Source of the DNA: Endomicrobiales bacterium
GTDB taxonomy: Bacteria > Elusimicrobiota > Endomicrobiia > Endomicrobiales > JAFGGC01
DNA length: 50,047 nt
Assembly: GCA_016930715.1 (NCBI GenBank)
Contig: JAFGGC010000033.1
Location: 1 to 50,047 of the forward strand
Direction of reading: 5' to 3'
In this document: piece by piece, positions 1 to 7,813 of the stretch
Layout of the letters: the number at the start of each line of letters is the position of its first letter
Position numbering within the stretch: position 1 is the first letter of the stretch
Made by a program: the position numbers and the translations under genes
Notes under the pieces: generated by a model
The model's database searches: none
Seen by the model: only the letters and a program-made list of their open reading frames with translations
What the model was told of the DNA's origin: nothing

Positions 1-794
1 ATCGCCGCCTGCGCGTTCTCGTCGCAGCTTATACCGTCCTGTAAACTCTCTATCTTGTTCCCCTCTATCTTCGCCTCCGTTATCCCCTTTACCTTTACCG
101 CGTTGTTTCCGGAATATACGCGGTTTCCCTTCATACTGACGAAACCCGACAGATCCAGCTCCACCCCTGTCGCGCTGGTTGTCAGCGCGTTCCCAAGAAG
201 ATCCGCGCTCTGACAGTACAGCCTTATGGCGTCTCTGGAATTTCGTATCTTATTGTTATGTATTTTCGCCGCACCCTTGTCGAAACCTGCTATCGCCGTT
301 CCGCAATTGCTGAACACGTTATCGTGGACATCGATATCCATATAAAACGTGAGGCCTATCGTGTTATTGACGAACTGATTATGCCTCACTACCATATGCC
401 TTCCGTGGAATTTTCCAAGGCCGCAATAGGCGTTATGAATGATACAATTCTCGATGACCGCGTCTTGCTCGAACTGAGCGATCACAAACAGCCCGTTCCA
501 TCCTTCGTTCCCTATTCGTATCTTTTTCTGTCCTTTTTTGCCCGTTATCAGCCTTCCGGACACGACGAAAAGGCAGGCGTCATCGTCGGGCTTGCTGCCC
601 ATGCCCATCGAACCCTGCATATCCAGGTGCTTTTGCCTGACGGCATACCTGTACCCGGCCTTAGGCGCGAATGACACCTCACAGCCCGGCATAAGCCGGA
701 GGGTCACCCCTTCGGGGACTTTAAAGTCCCCGGTTATAAGGATCTTCCCGTCCCATACCTCATCGTGTTTAATTATCCCGCTTTTCTCGATCAT
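1..794 (-). CDS. Right-handed beta-helix protein (3' end outside window)
   Basis: The gene is cut by the left edge; 264 codons are visible. After a short start it reads HDEVWDGKILITGDFKVPEG followed by TLRLMPG, the entry motif common in parallel beta-helix proteins. Repeating short rungs follow, with asparagine and glycine turns such as VVRHNQFVNN, VHDNVFSNCG, IHNNKIRNS and IEGNKIESLQDGI. These resemble NosD/pectate-lyase-like beta-helix repeats. No signal peptide is seen, although that region is complete. I chose the ATG at 794, eight bases after the stop of the upstream gene, with GAAAGAG as its ribosome site; an in-frame GTG at 842 is possible. It is the last visible gene of the radical-SAM/glycosyltransferase operon. 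Such proteins often bind or epimerise polysaccharide, but no activity can be assigned. Confidence 0.75.
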   Translation of the reverse strand, partial: MIEKSGIIKHDEVWDGKILITGDFKVPEGVTLRLMPGCEVSFAPKAGYRYAVRQKHLDMQGSMGMGSKPDDDACLFVVSGRLITGKKGQKKIRIGNEGWNGLFVIAQFEQDAVIENCIIHNAYCGLGKFHGRHMVVRHNQFVNNTIGLTFYMDIDVHDNVFSNCGTAIAGFDKGAAKIHNNKIRNSRDAIRLYCQSADLLGNALTTSATGVELDLSGFVSMKGNRVYSGNNAVKVKGITEAKIEGNKIESLQDGISCDENAQAA

Positions 795-802
795 TCGCTC
801 TT

Positions 803-2029
803 TCAGGCGAAAGATATCGCCTTCGTGCCCGATTCTCCCCACTTGTCCAGCAATAGTTTTTTGTCCTTCAGCACGTCGTTCAATCTGCCGTTTTCTTCGG
901 CGTTTACCTGGACGAATGCCTCGTTTAGCTTTATGGCCCAGTTGCCCCCTTGTTTCATCCTGAACAGATAATCGTCAAAGGCGTATTCCAGAGTTGCGTA
1001 GTTCGTGTCGAGCGTACCTTCGCTTTCAACGACCGATCTCTTTATCAACACGCAGTGATAGTCGTTTCCGTTCACTTTTCCCCAAGTGCACGAATTTACT
1101 TTCCGGTGCGCTTCGTAAAACCCCTCTATCTCGCTGCCCCTGAAGCTCATGCCGATCTCCCTGCTGTTCGCGGGTACGATCAGCGCCGCCCGAGGAACGT
1201 CCTGCGCGCACCGCAGCATAGTCCTGACGCAGTCATTTGGGTATTCGTTTCCTTCGACATATATCAAACCGTATTCCTTTTTTATATTTTTCAGCGCTTC
1301 GTTGTACCGCTCTATGCTGCCGTTACTGTTATTCCCTCCGTTGTTTCCGTATTCCTCCCGGGTATCCCCGCCCACTCGTATGACATCGACGCATCGGCTG
1401 ACGTCGCATATTTCGCGCCGTTTCCCGTTTGTCAGCAGTCCGGCAACGACGCTTTCCGTTCCATCCTCTCCGTCCAGGACTATCATCTTCTTTTCCGGCA
1501 GTATGCCGCCTAACTCGTCCGCTACCCGGCGCGTGCTCACTAAAATGCAATCCGCGTTTGAATAGGCCGGCAATTCCAGCCAATAGTACCTCTCCCGGTT
1601 CCGCTCGCTAATGATCCTGTATATCTCATCGGTACTCCTGCCAGCCGCGTTGATGTCAAGGGTCAATTGCGTCCTTACCGCGTCAACAATAACCGATGCG
1701 TCGAGCTCCCGCAAATGCGACATGTAGTATTTTGCCGTATAGAAGGAATTGAACATGACGCTCGTAAATCCGCTTGACGAGACGTATTCCTTTATGATAC
1801 GCCCCCATTTTTTATGCTTATCCCGCATTATATCCCTCAAGAAAAGCACGCTCGCTCCCATTTTTTTTACTTCATCAATGTCAGCATCTTTCACGAACAT
1901 GTTATGTATAAGCAGTATCGTTACATGCGCGTTCTTTGAGAGGGAAGAAAACAACCCGTAAAGGTAACCGTTTTCCTCCCTTTTAGGGTCCGGCAAATTA
2001 GGCATTATCACCAGAAGCTTAGCTTTCAT
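803..2029 (-). CDS. Glycosyltransferase-like protein, GT4-like front and GT2-like tail
   Basis: 408 residues. The N-terminus (KLLVIMPNLPDPKREENG) is typical of the Rossmann half of GT4-type sugar transferases, with a YSNADCILVSTRRVADEL segment near residue 180. After an Asn/Gly-rich linker (around residue 240) the C-terminal third resembles the end of the two GT2 enzymes in this operon: CVLIKRSVV, then a central acidic pair in YAFDDYLFRMKQGG, then a trailing beta strand. The GT4 nucleotide-binding C-domain (EAMACG-type motif) is not visible, so this may be a chimera or a degenerate enzyme. Its start overlaps the end of the upstream radical SAM gene by 11 bases, indicating translational coupling. 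Substrate unknown. Confidence 0.65.
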   Translation of the reverse strand: MKAKLLVIMPNLPDPKREENGYLYGLFSSLSKNAHVTILLIHNMFVKDADIDEVKKMGASVLFLRDIMRDKHKKWGRIIKEYVSSSGFTSVMFNSFYTAKYYMSHLRELDASVIVDAVRTQLTLDINAAGRSTDEIYRIISERNRERYYWLELPAYSNADCILVSTRRVADELGGILPEKKMIVLDGEDGTESVVAGLLTNGKRREICDVSRCVDVIRVGGDTREEYGNNGGNNSNGSIERYNEALKNIKKEYGLIYVEGNEYPNDCVRTMLRCAQDVPRAALIVPANSREIGMSFRGSEIEGFYEAHRKVNSCTWGKVNGNDYHCVLIKRSVVESEGTLDTNYATLEYAFDDYLFRMKQGGNWAIKLNEAFVQVNAEENGRLNDVLKDKKLLLDKWGESGTKAISFA

Positions 2030-2915
2030 TGTTCATCCCGTACCCGTTACATTCGCTGCATTCGTCATTGCCGCAAGTTCCCCTGCCGCACGCTACCGGC
2101 GCTTCCCGCATAACTATGTTCTTCTCGTAAAGATTGCCCAACAGCGTATCCGGCGTCTGGCCGCATCTCCTTACCGTGCCGTCGAGCGCGATGGACGCGT
2201 ATGAACTGCCCGCGGAACACGCCTTTATGCCGGCCGTTCCAGGACCTTCATTGTCCGCGAACCTGTAAACGTCCACAAGACATTCAAGCTCTTTAAATGA
2301 TCTTGTGACGCTTTCCATTTTGCAGGTATACATCTTCGCGTATTCGATGTTTATCTTCTCCTGAATCGTGTACGATTCGGGATACCTAATGCCGTTAAAT
2401 ATTCCCCGGTACAGAACGATCGACATGATTATTCCGTACTGTGCCAGGTACCTTTTGTAATTCACCATTTCGCGCAATTGCTTCGGATGGGCCAGGTAGC
2501 ATACGTCGCAGATAAAACCGGCCTTTTTCAGCATCATCACCTTGTCCTTGAAATCCTCTATCCGCTCTTTGGAAGGGTGGTAGGTGGCGTTAAAAGTCAC
2601 TTTTCGGGGATCCATTCCTTTTACAGCCCCGCCATCGACCCTCGACAGATTCGTGGTTATCTGAACGTAATGGTGCCTGGAGATCCTTCTGACTATCTCG
2701 TTGAATTCCGGATACGAGAAAGGCTCTCCTCCCGTCATCTTTATTCTGGAAGGGCCGTATTTCCCGTGCACGTCCCGCCAGGCCGAGTCAATGGCGTCCG
2801 GGGTCTTCACTTTCCCGTGCAGCTTTTCCATGTTATCCCAACCCGCTTCCGTAAAAAAGCAGTACTCGCACTTGTAATCGCAGTAACATGATATGTCCCA
2901 GCTGAACGTTTTCAT
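2019..2915 (-). CDS. Radical SAM protein with SPASM-like C-terminal cysteines
   Basis: 298 residues. The radical SAM cluster motif CxxxCxxC is seen at Cys12, Cys16 and Cys19 (CDYKCEYCFF), followed by the SAM-binding MTGGEPFSYPEF. The C-terminus is cysteine rich (CSAG, RRCG, ACGRGTCGNDECSEC) and probably binds one or more auxiliary iron-sulfur clusters, as in SPASM/twitch proteins. The protein cleaves S-adenosylmethionine reductively to a 5'-deoxyadenosyl radical; members of this group often modify peptides, but sugar and cofactor enzymes share the fold. It overlaps the upstream glycosyltransferase by four bases (ATGA) and the downstream gene by 11, so it belongs to the same operon. The substrate could be the operon's short peptide or an unrelated protein. 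Confidence 0.85.
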   Translation of the reverse strand: MKTFSWDISCYCDYKCEYCFFTEAGWDNMEKLHGKVKTPDAIDSAWRDVHGKYGPSRIKMTGGEPFSYPEFNEIVRRISRHHYVQITTNLSRVDGGAVKGMDPRKVTFNATYHPSKERIEDFKDKVMMLKKAGFICDVCYLAHPKQLREMVNYKRYLAQYGIIMSIVLYRGIFNGIRYPESYTIQEKINIEYAKMYTCKMESVTRSFKELECLVDVYRFADNEGPGTAGIKACSAGSSYASIALDGTVRRCGQTPDTLLGNLYEKNIVMREAPVACGRGTCGNDECSECNGYGMNNES

Positions 2916-4093
2916 TTTCCTGAAGCTATCCTCTCGTACATGGCGTGTATGTTGCCAGACAGGTCCCGCCAGTCGTAGCGTTTTTCCACGAGCTCCCGCG
3001 CGTTGCCGGCTATATCGTCAGCCTTGCCGCCGTCTTTTAAAAGGTTCATCACTTGATCCGCGAAATCTGCGCTGTGCCTTGCTATCAGGATATCGCGGTT
3101 ATGCCTGCATTCTATACCCGCCGACGCCTCTTCGGTCGCTACCACGGGAATGCCGGAAGCCATGGCCTCAAGGACCTTTCCTTTAATGCCGCCGCCCAGC
3201 CTTACCGGAGCCACGAACACGTCCGCTCCGGCGATATGGTTCCTGACGTCGTCCACTTCCCCCACGAAACTCACTCTCCGGTCCCTGTAAACCCAGTCTT
3301 CCCTTTTCATGCCCGAACCCACTATGTCGAATGTCACCTCTTCGTCCCTGCATTTTATTGAAGGCCAGATGTCGTTGAGAAAATACATCACCGCATCGTA
3401 ATTGGGATAATGCTTATAGTGCCCCACGAAAATAAGCTTCTTGCTTCTCCCGCGGTTCCTCTTCACAGGGGTATAATACTCCACGTCCACGCCGGTGGGA
3501 ATAACTACCGTATCGCATCCGCCGCAAAACGACTTCATCATATCCTGATCGCGTTTCGTGAGGAGCACCACCGTAGATATTTTCTTGAGCATTTTCTTCT
3601 TGTATTCCGTCAGTCTTTGCCATTCAAGGTGCCTTATATTCTCCGGCAGGTCGCGGTCATGTATTGATTTTTCGTATTCTATCGTGCTCATGTCGTGTTC
3701 CGTGTACACCACGGGGATGCCGCGTATATGATCTATATACTTCGTCATGACCAGAAAATCTATCTGTACCACGTCCGGCTTCACGCTTTTTACTACTTCC
3801 TCCACTTTCTTTATCATCTCGTCCGTATAGAAAAAACTTAGGCTTCTCGGTATGTCAGGGCCCTGAATCCGCTTGTCCTCTTCTCTCCTTACGGTAAACA
3901 CGCCCTTGCAGTATCCGCGCATCTCTTCGATGCTGCGCTCCGACAACCCGTCTTCGACAAACGAAAGGAAGTACGTATCGACCCTGGACGACAGCCGTTT
4001 GATGATATTGAAAAGCCGCACTTTACCCCCGTCCCTCGCTGGAAAAGGGAAGTACGGCGATATCTGAAGCACCTTTAACTTTTTATTCCGCAT
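2912..4093 (-). CDS. GT4-family glycosyltransferase
   Basis: About 393 residues from the ATG at 4093 (MRNKKLKVLQISPYFPFPA). The open frame extends upstream to 4249, but that part overlaps the preceding gene and has no protein-like character. The glycine-rich N-terminal loop DGGKVRLFN accepts the acceptor substrate. The C-domain has the GT4 signature ADVFVAPVRLGGGIKGKVLE followed by AMASGIPVVATEEASAGI, containing the glutamate and glycines that bind the nucleotide sugar. Length and motifs are normal for GT4, so an intact retaining cytoplasmic transferase is expected. Resemblance to the sugar transferases of exosortase loci is possible, but no exosortase is present here. It lies 20 bases after the preceding radical SAM gene. 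Confidence 0.85.
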   Translation of the reverse strand: MRNKKLKVLQISPYFPFPARDGGKVRLFNIIKRLSSRVDTYFLSFVEDGLSERSIEEMRGYCKGVFTVRREEDKRIQGPDIPRSLSFFYTDEMIKKVEEVVKSVKPDVVQIDFLVMTKYIDHIRGIPVVYTEHDMSTIEYEKSIHDRDLPENIRHLEWQRLTEYKKKMLKKISTVVLLTKRDQDMMKSFCGGCDTVVIPTGVDVEYYTPVKRNRGRSKKLIFVGHYKHYPNYDAVMYFLNDIWPSIKCRDEEVTFDIVGSGMKREDWVYRDRRVSFVGEVDDVRNHIAGADVFVAPVRLGGGIKGKVLEAMASGIPVVATEEASAGIECRHNRDILIARHSADFADQVMNLLKDGGKADDIAGNARELVEKRYDWRDLSGNIHAMYERIASGK

Positions 4094-4113
4094 CCTGCTT
4101 CCATTCCTTGGCG

Positions 4114-5166
4114 CTACAGGAAATTGACGTGGCTCTCGGAATTGCATATGTTCCACAGCACGTCGTTGATGCCGTCGCACCTGCAGAGCAACGGACACTT
4201 GCCTATTTCGATGTTCTTGCTGACGTTTTTCCTTCTTTCGGACCTCCATATGTCGGCCAGCTTCTCCCGGGACAGGTCCCCCAGGCAGTATTTTTCAATT
4301 CCCCTTACGTGACAGCACAGGTACACTTTTTTGTTAGCGGCTATGACCGTGGCAAAATTGTGTCCGTAACACTCCCGGTATTTGCGGTTTACGGTACCAT
4401 TCTTCATATTTTCGTATTTATGTATCGAACTTAAGACCTTGAACTTCTCGTCGGCCATACTTTCGACTTCCTCGATAATCTCGATCGTGCGCCTGTCGGG
4501 TTTTCTGTTTATTTCTTCCTGCTCGAATGTCTTTAAAAGCGGCCTGAATTGCGCGTAATCCACCCCGGCCTCCTTGCTGACCCTTACGAAATCCCGCATT
4601 TCCTGCCTGTCGCTCCGGTAAGTCAGATACCCGGTACCCACCGTGGCTCCCGAACCCGTTTTTTCCCTTGTCTTCATCATTTTCTTAAGGTTCTCTATCA
4701 CTCCGCCAAAGCTGGAACCGTTCATGCCGTGGCTCTGCTCATATCCTGCGGCCGAGCCCGCGTCGATGCTTATTCTTATCCACGTGCAGTTTTCCAACAG
4801 GACATTGGACGCTTCCTCGTTGAGCAATAATCCGTTGGTTATGAAACCTATATCAAGCCCGGCTGATCTTGCGTATTTTACGGCATCCAGCGTGTGCTTG
4901 TTGCACAACGGCTCGCCGCCGCCCGTAAAAGTCAGACCCCTGCCCCCGAAATCGCGTATTTGCGATATAATATCGCGCGCTTCCTCGAAGCTCATGGAAG
5001 ACTTGTCCCTGCCCCTTTCATAGAACCCGAAGCAAAAGGGACAATTACTGTTGCAAACGTTCGTCATGTCCAATTCGTACGTTATCGGCCTCGAGATCCC
5101 GTCCCTTTTCCATTCAACTATCCTGTCGAAGTGGTGAAGTATCTTGAAAGAACTAAATTGGTTCAT
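4114..5166 (-). CDS. Radical SAM/SPASM domain protein
   Basis: 350 residues. The cluster motif is Cys38-x3-Cys42-x2-Cys45 (CNSNCPFCFGF), followed by LTFTGGGEPL and GFITNGLLLN, all canonical radical SAM strands. The C-terminal part (CYGHNFATVIAANKKVYLCC, then LGDLSREKLADIWRSERRK and IGKCPLLCRCDGIND) matches the SPASM arrangement, which binds auxiliary clusters. SPASM enzymes include peptide cyclases and anaerobic sulfatase-maturating enzymes, and the pairing with PqqD proteins in this operon favours peptide modification. The start overlaps the end of the upstream peptidase/methyltransferase gene by 14 bases. Exact chemistry (thioether, C-C bond, epimerisation or other) cannot be read from the sequence. 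Confidence 0.88.
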   Translation of the reverse strand: MNQFSSFKILHHFDRIVEWKRDGISRPITYELDMTNVCNSNCPFCFGFYERGRDKSSMSFEEARDIISQIRDFGGRGLTFTGGGEPLCNKHTLDAVKYARSAGLDIGFITNGLLLNEEASNVLLENCTWIRISIDAGSAAGYEQSHGMNGSSFGGVIENLKKMMKTREKTGSGATVGTGYLTYRSDRQEMRDFVRVSKEAGVDYAQFRPLLKTFEQEEINRKPDRRTIEIIEEVESMADEKFKVLSSIHKYENMKNGTVNRKYRECYGHNFATVIAANKKVYLCCHVRGIEKYCLGDLSREKLADIWRSERRKNVSKNIEIGKCPLLCRCDGINDVLWNICNSESHVNFL

Positions 5167-6262
5167 ATATCGCCACCATCCCTATAAAGTATTTTGTTTC
5201 CTTGACCAACGCTATCGAATAGCCCGAGTCCCTGATATCGCTTGCAAGCGCGTCCTTCCCGAACCATCCGTGAAGGAACGTATCATTTACCGTTACTTCC
5301 CCGGGCTGCGCGAACGTCTTCTCCCAGAAAACGTTTTTCACCGGGAACCTGTTCCGCAAAGCCCTGCAACGATCCAGCAGTGTCATCTTGAAATTATAGC
5401 TCGTGACAAATATCCTTGAACCTTTTTCCATGACGCCATTAACACCTTTGCAAATGCCGATCCTCTCGTTTTTCGAACGCACTAATCCCAGGACCCTCGG
5501 AATAACGACAATATCGTATTTGCCGCGACCTGCGGTGTCTCTCTCAAGGTCAAACATATCTATACCGTCAACCTTGATGCCCCTTCTGATTATTTCCATG
5601 GCCTCTTCGGAACGGCCCGTGCCCATGTGCAGCTCCGCCACTCTGTCCCTCCGGGACAAATTCAATTCGTCGAGCATATTCCTGTAATCTTCCTCAAACG
5701 ACGCCCACCTGCCCACGCCGGACCCGATATCTACAAAATTCGCAACGATATTCCTTGATGCGTACCCGTACTTCCTGGGTAACATGAACGCGGCAAGATT
5801 ACCCATTGCCCTGACCGACGTCCTTAACAGCGCCAAAATCCACGCAAACACGGCAAAAGCGCGGCTGGCGGCATTGCCGAGCAGCGTGTCCAGCCTGAAG
5901 ACCGCGGCCCCTTTCGAGATAAACGCCACTTTGCCTTTTATCTGAGCGAAACTCACCCATTCAGGATCCAGCCAGGTATGATAGTCCCCTTTTGTCTTGT
6001 ACAGGTACGTCCCGCGGACGTTTTTCTTGTACACTACCCTGTGCAAGACAGGCAGAGTCTTGAATACCCACTCGGAATTCCAAAGGACAATGTCCCCTAT
6101 CGAGATTTCGCGCGGAGCGGCCGACCTGACGTTAACCCGGTCCCCTTCCCGCAGAAGGGGATACATGCTTTTTCCCGACACGCTGTAGGTGTAGCGACCC
6201 CGGCGGGAAGAATACTCTTCTTTAAGCTCCAGCGCGGCCTCTAAAAACTTTCTCTGGTCCAT
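5153..6262 (-). CDS. S26-type signal-peptidase domain fused to a methyltransferase-like domain
   Basis: 369 residues. Residues about 25-115 match an S24/S26 serine peptidase: YSVSGKSMYPLLREGDRVNV holds the catalytic serine (GKSM), GDIVLWN follows, and LHRVVYK supplies a histidine where bacterial LepB has lysine, as in ER/archaeal/SipW-type signal peptidases. KTKGDYHTWLD is the usual substrate-cleft strand. A hydrophobic segment lies near residues 130-160. The C-terminal half resembles a SAM-dependent methyltransferase (VAELHMGTGRSEEAMEI, VDGIDMFDL, KYDIVVIPRVLGLV), but motif I carries extra residues and may be inactive. The gene abuts the upstream GT2 gene (stop and start touch). A leader-peptide protease tied to modification is my inference; a regulatory role is also possible. 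Confidence 0.75.
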   Translation of the reverse strand: MDQRKFLEAALELKEEYSSRRGRYTYSVSGKSMYPLLREGDRVNVRSAAPREISIGDIVLWNSEWVFKTLPVLHRVVYKKNVRGTYLYKTKGDYHTWLDPEWVSFAQIKGKVAFISKGAAVFRLDTLLGNAASRAFAVFAWILALLRTSVRAMGNLAAFMLPRKYGYASRNIVANFVDIGSGVGRWASFEEDYRNMLDELNLSRRDRVAELHMGTGRSEEAMEIIRRGIKVDGIDMFDLERDTAGRGKYDIVVIPRVLGLVRSKNERIGICKGVNGVMEKGSRIFVTSYNFKMTLLDRCRALRNRFPVKNVFWEKTFAQPGEVTVNDTFLHGWFGKDALASDIRDSGYSIALVKETKYFIGMVAIYEPI

Positions 6263-7540
6263 TTATAACCCGTTCGGCAGCTGCTCCATGATTTCCAGCG
6301 ACCTCTTGCACCATTTATCGATAAGGATGCCTATATTCTTCTGCCTCAGTTTATCGTAGTCAAGATTATTCTTTTGATAACCCTGCCCCCCTATGTGATA
6401 CACAAACACGTCCCTCGCAATCATAATCCTGAATCCGGACTGTTTTATCCTCAGGCAGTAGTCATAATCTTCATAGCCTCCGGGGCCGAATCTCTCGTCC
6501 AGCAACCCAACCTTGTCTATCACTTCCCTTTTCAGCAGCATGCAAAAACCGATGATCCTGTGCGTTTCGTGCCAGTAGCCGGCGTTCTTCATCAGGTGCA
6601 GGACGGCGTACTTCTGCAGTTCGGCGTCCCCCTCGCCCGCGTAGTATTCAACTACCTGCTGCCCCACGGCGTGGTTTGTTATGGGTCCCACGACGCCTAT
6701 TTTCGGGTCGCTCTCGGCACAGGCTATCATTCTCTCAAGCCAGTTCCCGGTCAGCAGTACGTCGTTATTAAGAAGCAGGACGTAATCACCCTTCGCCACC
6801 CTCATCCCCTGATTATTACCTTTCGAGAAACCCAGATTGCTTTCGTTTAAGATGGCCTTCACGTCCCTGCCGCTGTCTTCAAGTTTTTTCAGGTATTCCT
6901 TCGTACCGTCGTTCGACCCGTTATCGACGAATATCAGCTCGTATTCGATGCCTTTCGTGTACTTGTCCAGCGATTCCACGCAGTTTTTCGTGTCCTGGTA
7001 CTGGTTATACGTCAGCATAACGATGCTTATTGTTTTATTTCTGGATTTCTCCCTGCTAAAATCGCCCTCCCTGACCTCCTTGACGGTCCTTATTTTCACG
7101 GATTTTCCCACGCCGTTCAACAAGTCCTTTTCGCCCGTATCTTTCACGACAACAAGATCGCACTGCCGCAGTATATTCAGCAGCACTTCCCTGCCCTTTT
7201 CTCGCCAGGCGCCCAGGTCGGTAAAATTGTCAGAGGCGGTTTTTTCCTTCATAATTTCCAAGCCCGGATGCAGAGCGACCAGGACGCTGTCTATTGCCAG
7301 CGATCTTATCGCCTGTATCTCCGGATTAACGGAACCGTATATGTCTATGCCCGCGACTACTATCGTTTCATAATGGCGCGATAACAGCTTTTGCCTGAGT
7401 TCGATGATATTCTCGTTGTCGAACGAATGCGTATCGATTTCTTTTTGACCCGCATATTTAGCGATCTCCCTGAATTCAGGGCCTTCGGCCGCTCTTTTCC
7501 CGCCGCGTAAACTTAAAAACAACATTCCTTTTTTTTCCAT
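6263..7540 (-). CDS. GT2-family glycosyltransferase with an extra N-terminal domain
   Basis: 425 residues. The GT-A domain begins near residue 170 with ISIVMLTYNQYQDTKNCVES, then FVDNGSNDGTKEYLKKLE and the metal-binding YVLLLNNDVLL. The acceptor part IIGFCMLLKREVIDKVGLLD and YEDYDYCLRIKQSG is complete. This arrangement is typical of rhamnosyl- or N-acetylhexosaminyl-type GT2 enzymes. The first 165 residues form a separate alpha/beta domain (ETIVVAGIDIYG, SVLVALHPGLEIM, CDLVVVKDTGEKD) without a family name I can give. The downstream GT2 enzyme of this operon (12611-13966) also has an unrelated-looking N-terminal extension. The start codon directly follows the stop of the PqqD gene. Donor and acceptor are unknown. 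Confidence 0.88.
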   Translation of the reverse strand: MEKKGMLFLSLRGGKRAAEGPEFREIAKYAGQKEIDTHSFDNENIIELRQKLLSRHYETIVVAGIDIYGSVNPEIQAIRSLAIDSVLVALHPGLEIMKEKTASDNFTDLGAWREKGREVLLNILRQCDLVVVKDTGEKDLLNGVGKSVKIRTVKEVREGDFSREKSRNKTISIVMLTYNQYQDTKNCVESLDKYTKGIEYELIFVDNGSNDGTKEYLKKLEDSGRDVKAILNESNLGFSKGNNQGMRVAKGDYVLLLNNDVLLTGNWLERMIACAESDPKIGVVGPITNHAVGQQVVEYYAGEGDAELQKYAVLHLMKNAGYWHETHRIIGFCMLLKREVIDKVGLLDERFGPGGYEDYDYCLRIKQSGFRIMIARDVFVYHIGGQGYQKNNLDYDKLRQKNIGILIDKWCKRSLEIMEQLPNGL

Positions 7541-7813
7541 TTAACCCTCGATCAGTATCGCGGATTCTTTAAGATCTTTGATTATGCTTTCGTAATCGTT
7601 CGCGATATCGTCAATTTCAGCCTCATACATACCCCGCAAGGCCTCTAAGATATCGTCCTTTTTCGCGCCATCAACAATAAGCTTCACTATTTCCACGGCG
7701 GCGTCATTCAGCACGAAACATTCGTCCGTGACCGTATTCACGACAAGCATTTCTCCACCGTGTAATTTCCACAGGACGTCTCTGTTCAATCTTTGCATTA
7801 TCTCGCCGCTCAT
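7541..7813 (-). CDS. PqqD family protein (RRE, peptide chaperone)
   Basis: 90 residues, the normal size of stand-alone PqqD. The beta strands EMLVVNTVTDECFVLNDAAV and the helix IVKLIVDGAKKDDILEALRG fit the winged-helix RRE fold, and the C-terminal helix IIKDLKESAILIEG is typical. PqqD proteins bind the leader of a ribosomally made peptide and hand it to a radical SAM partner. The first bases overlap the end of the upstream B12-type radical SAM gene by four (ATGA), so the two are likely made and act together. No second short peptide gene lies beside this one; the only candidate is at 15787-15885. Confidence 0.88.
   Translation of the reverse strand: MSGEIMQRLNRDVLWKLHGGEMLVVNTVTDECFVLNDAAVEIVKLIVDGAKKDDILEALRGMYEAEIDDIANDYESIIKDLKESAILIEG

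Noticed and set aside
258-963. Plus-strand frames in the left end
   Set aside because: They are shadows of the beta-helix and glycosyltransferase genes; the minus-strand translations give clear family motifs and the plus-strand ones do not.
4094-4249. N-terminal extension of the GT4 protein
   Set aside because: It lies in a gene-overlapping stretch with Arg/Gln-rich, non-conserved residues; MRNKKLKVLQISPYFPF is the usual family start.
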